Origin: Propionibacteriaceae bacterium
GTDB taxonomy: Bacteria; Actinomycetota; Actinomycetes; Propionibacteriales; Propionibacteriaceae
Length of the DNA stretch: 7,495 nt
NCBI GenBank assembly: GCA_031255975.1
Contig: JAIRRM010000110.1
Location: 1 to 7,495 of the forward strand
Direction: 5' to 3'
Below are positions 5,109-7,495 of this stretch, one piece after another. Every line of letters starts with the position of its first letter. The first letter of the stretch is position 1. A program made the translations under genes and the position numbers. The notes beneath the pieces were generated by a model. The model worked only from the letters and a program-made list of their open reading frames with translations, made no database searches and was not told the DNA's origin.

Positions 5109-7018
5109 ACTCGGTACGCACCGCGCTGTCACGCCCGGTAACCCTCGTTTCGGTGGTTTTCATCGTATTGATCTTTTGTGCCTGTCTGGCGGCCCCACTC
5201 ATCGCTCCGTATTCGCCGATTGACCCCGACCCGCGCAACGCGCTGCAACTTCCCAGTGGCGCGCACTGGCTGGGCACCGACGTATTGGGCCGCGACATTC
5301 TCACCCGGCTGTTGTACGGGGGACGGATCGGCCTGTTCGGCCCGGTTTGGGCGGTGAGCGTGGCGGCGCTCATCGGTGTGCCCGCCGGTCTCATCGCCGG
5401 TTACCGGCAGGGATGGGTTGATTCGCTGGCTTCCCGCACCATGGACATCCTGCTGGCGGTGCCGGGCATCATCATCTTGTTGACCGTGGTGTCTATCTTC
5501 GGACGCAACACCTGGCTGACGATGAGTGTGCTGGGGGTGCTGATGTCACCCAACTTCATGCTGTTGGTACGCGGCGAGACAATCGCGCTGTCGCGCGAAC
5601 TGTTCGTCGATGCCGCGCGGGCCTCTGGATCGCGTGGTTCGCGCATCATGTTGCGCCAACTGCTGCCGAATCTGGTATCGCCCATCATCGTGCAGTACTC
5701 GTTGGCGTTCGCCATCGCGCTGTTGATCGGTGCCGGGCTGGGGTTCCTGGGGTTGTCCGAGCCGCCTCCCACCCCGAGTTGGGGTGGCATGATCCAGGAG
5801 GCGGCGCAGGAGTATGGCCGGGCACCCTGGTTGATCTTCCCGTCTGGTGGCATCATCACACTGGTGGCGGTGGCCTTCAACCTGGCTGGTGCCGGGCTAC
5901 GTGACGCCAGCACCGAACGGGGGGTTTCCCGTACGATTCGCGCTCCCAAGCAGGCGTTGGCCGTAGCTGATGGAACCACCGGCGGAGCCGAAGACGTTTC
6001 GACTGAAGCGACCACCGGGGCAACCGGCGACGGCGCTGAACTGCTCACCGTACGCGGCCTCAGCGTGGGGTTTGCCACGGGTAGCGCCATCACCGAGGTC
6101 ATCAGCCGGGTGGATCTCACCATCAGCCCCGGTGAAAAGGTGGCGCTGGTCGGCGAATCCGGCTCCGGTAAGTCGGTGACTGCGCTGGCCATCCTGGGGT
6201 TGCTACCCGGTTCCGGCAGCTTGCTCGGTGGCTCGGTGCGCTTCGACGGTATGGAACTCACCACGCTGCCGGAGCGGCAGCAGGCGCGGCTACGCGGGAA
6301 GCGTATCGCCTTCATATCGCAAGACCCGATGCTGGCGCTGGACCCGTGTTTCACCGTGATGAGCCAGTTGAGCGAGATTGTACGGGGCCATCATGGGTTG
6401 GGCGCTGCGGCGGCCCGGCGGCGGGTGCTGGAACTGTTGGCCGCGGTGGGGCTGCCCAACCCGGAGGCCATCGCCCGACAGTTCCCATTCCAACTCTCCG
6501 GCGGTATGGCGCAGCGGGTAGCCATCGCCATAGCGATCTCCGGTGACCCCGATTTCCTGATCGCGGACGAGCCGACCACGGCGTTAGACGTGACCACCCA
6601 GGCCGAGATTCTCGACCTGCTACGCGATCTGGCCGCCTCGCGGGGGCTGGCGGTGTTGTTGGTCACCCACGACTTCGGTGTCGTCGCCGACTTCTGTGAT
6701 CGAGCGGTGGTGATGTACGCCGGGCAGATCGTGGAGACGGGTACGGTGGAGGAGATTTTCGCCGACCCAAGTCACCCGTACACGGCGATACTGCTCCAAG
6801 CCGACCCGCATCGGGCCGAGGTCGGGAAGGAACTCCCGGCGCTACCGGGACAGGTGCCGTTGCCGCGTGATTGGCCGCAGGGGTGCCGTCTCGCGGAGCG
6901 TTGTCCCCTCGCCACCGCTGCCTGCGCCGAGCAACCGGTCGAGTTGATCGAAGTCGTACCTGGTCACCGCTCCCGGTGTATCCGGCTTGCGGCGCTGAAA
7001 GCGGGGCAGCATGTCTGA
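5105..7018 (+). CDS. Fused DppC-type permease and DppD-type ATPase
   Basis: One uninterrupted 637-residue frame carries two subunits that are usually separate. Residues 1-270 are a DppC permease: membrane segments at about 11-35, 76-100, 113-133, 138-156, 195-217 and 245-265, GTDVLGRD (57-64), EAA loop LFVDAARASGSRGSR (166-180) and SWGGMI (225-230). Residues about 275-312 form an Ala/Thr/Gly-rich linker. Residues 313-637 are an ATPase: Walker A GESGSGKS (350-357), Q-loop Gln406, signature LSGGM (464-468), Walker B FLIADEP (484-490), D-loop ALD (493-495) and switch His522. The C-terminal oligopeptide-transporter domain has four cysteines (594, 600, 607, 625). All catalytic residues are present. 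I see no in-frame start with a ribosome site near the linker, so a fused polypeptide is expected. Permease/ATPase fusions of this kind are known in Actinomycetota. It shares ATGA with the gene before and overlaps the next gene by 8 nt. Confidence 0.93.
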   Translation: MNSVRTALSRPVTLVSVVFIVLIFCACLAAPLIAPYSPIDPDPRNALQLPSGAHWLGTDVLGRDILTRLLYGGRIGLFGPVWAVSVAALIGVPAGLIAGYRQGWVDSLASRTMDILLAVPGIIILLTVVSIFGRNTWLTMSVLGVLMSPNFMLLVRGETIALSRELFVDAARASGSRGSRIMLRQLLPNLVSPIIVQYSLAFAIALLIGAGLGFLGLSEPPPTPSWGGMIQEAAQEYGRAPWLIFPSGGIITLVAVAFNLAGAGLRDASTERGVSRTIRAPKQALAVADGTTGGAEDVSTEATTGATGDGAELLTVRGLSVGFATGSAITEVISRVDLTISPGEKVALVGESGSGKSVTALAILGLLPGSGSLLGGSVRFDGMELTTLPERQQARLRGKRIAFISQDPMLALDPCFTVMSQLSEIVRGHHGLGAAAARRRVLELLAAVGLPNPEAIARQFPFQLSGGMAQRVAIAIAISGDPDFLIADEPTTALDVTTQAEILDLLRDLAASRGLAVLLVTHDFGVVADFCDRAVVMYAGQIVETGTVEEIFADPSHPYTAILLQADPHRAEVGKELPALPGQVPLPRDWPQGCRLAERCPLATAACAEQPVELIEVVPGHRSRCIRLAALKAGQHV

Positions 7019-7495
7019 GCAGAACGCGCCTTTGCTGGCCATTGAAGATCTCAGCGTCAGTTTCCCGGCGTCACGGCGTGGTGCCCCTCGCTTCATCGCC
7101 GTTGACGGGGTGAGCCTGGAGATCGCCGCCAATCAGACGTTGGGGCTGGTGGGTGAATCGGGTTCGGGTAAATCCACCATCGGAAGGGCGATGCTGGGGT
7201 TGAACCCGGTGGAGCGTGGCTCGATCACCCTGGAGGGTCGTGAACTGACCCGGTTGTCGCCCGCCGGACGGCGCGAGGTGGCCCGTACGTTGACCGCCGT
7301 GTTTCAAGACCCGTACTCATCGCTGAACCCGGCGCTCACCATCGGCGCTACGCTGACGGAACCACTGCTGCTGGAGCGTGGGGTACGCCCGGAGCAGGCG
7401 CGTGCGGCGGTGGTGGCCGCCCTGGACAGAGTGGGGATGCCCGCAGAGACGTTGGATCGCTATCCGCGTCAGTTCTCCGGCGGGCAGCGGCAGCG
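7011..7495 (+). CDS. DppF/OppF-type ATPase, cut by the window end
   Basis: The first 161 residues of a second ATP-binding subunit of the peptide-importer class. Seen are LAIEDLSVSFP (9-19), Walker A GESGSGKS (48-55), Q-loop FQDPYSSLNP (98-107, Gln99) and the start of the signature FSGGQRQ (155-161). The Walker B motif, switch histidine and C-terminal domain lie beyond 7495. Family members are about 260-340 residues, so roughly half is missing because of the window edge, not mutation. ATG 7011 lies inside the end of the preceding gene (overlap ATGTCTGA, 7011-7018), with only a weak GGGG upstream, so translation probably depends on reinitiation. It would pair with the ATPase half of the fused protein to form the motor dimer. 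Confidence 0.93.
   Translation, partial: MSEQNAPLLAIEDLSVSFPASRRGAPRFIAVDGVSLEIAANQTLGLVGESGSGKSTIGRAMLGLNPVERGSITLEGRELTRLSPAGRREVARTLTAVFQDPYSSLNPALTIGATLTEPLLLERGVRPEQARAAVVAALDRVGMPAETLDRYPRQFSGGQRQ

Noticed and set aside
5924..6045. A separate start for the ATPase half of the fused gene
   Set aside because: No in-frame ATG or GTG with a ribosome site is visible in the linker, and the frame is continuous with the permease half.
5401..6354. Minus-strand open frame of 317 codons opposite the fused permease/ATPase gene
   Set aside because: It lies wholly antisense to a gene with clear domain motifs. Its Ser/Pro/Arg-rich product shows no family motif, and long antisense frames are expected in high-G+C DNA.

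Overview
The window is about 7.5 kb of high-G+C DNA (roughly 60% G+C by eye) with Shine-Dalgarno sites, GTG and ATG starts, and tight gene overlaps. The codon bias, the ROK-type regulator and the fused permease/ATPase all suggest a high-G+C Gram-positive bacterium (Actinomycetota). I cannot place it to genus. No tRNA, rRNA, CRISPR array, insertion sequence or phage gene is visible.

Layout, all on the + strand. (a) 1-76 is the last 24 codons of an unidentified gene. (b) 77-332 is an A+T-richer intergenic region with two inverted repeats, a LacI-like palindrome and two candidate promoters. It is the only obvious control region in the window. (c) 333-1544 encodes a ROK-family transcriptional regulator. 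(d) 1561-2463 encodes a cyclase-family (kynurenine-formamidase-like) putative metal hydrolase. (e) 2533-4050 encodes a family 5 substrate-binding lipoprotein. (f) 4167-5108 encodes a DppB/OppB-type permease. (g) 5105-7018 encodes a DppC-type permease fused to a DppD-type ATPase. (h) From 7011 to the window edge is a second ATPase of the DppF/OppF type, cut off inside its ABC signature.

Genes (c) to (h) read as one operon: a sensor/repressor, one cytosolic hydrolase and a complete peptide/nickel/opine/oligosaccharide-type ABC importer. The likely logic is import of a small solute, cytosolic hydrolysis by the cyclase-family enzyme, and control by the ROK protein through operators in 77-332. The substrate cannot be read from the sequence. 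A ROK regulator suggests a sugar-like effector, the transporter family suggests a peptide or oligosaccharide, and the hydrolase family acts on amides, lactams or lactones. That mismatch is the most interesting point in the window.

Expression looks graded. The binding-protein gene has an RNA hairpin on each side, while the membrane and ATPase genes overlap by 4 and 8 nt and are probably translationally coupled.
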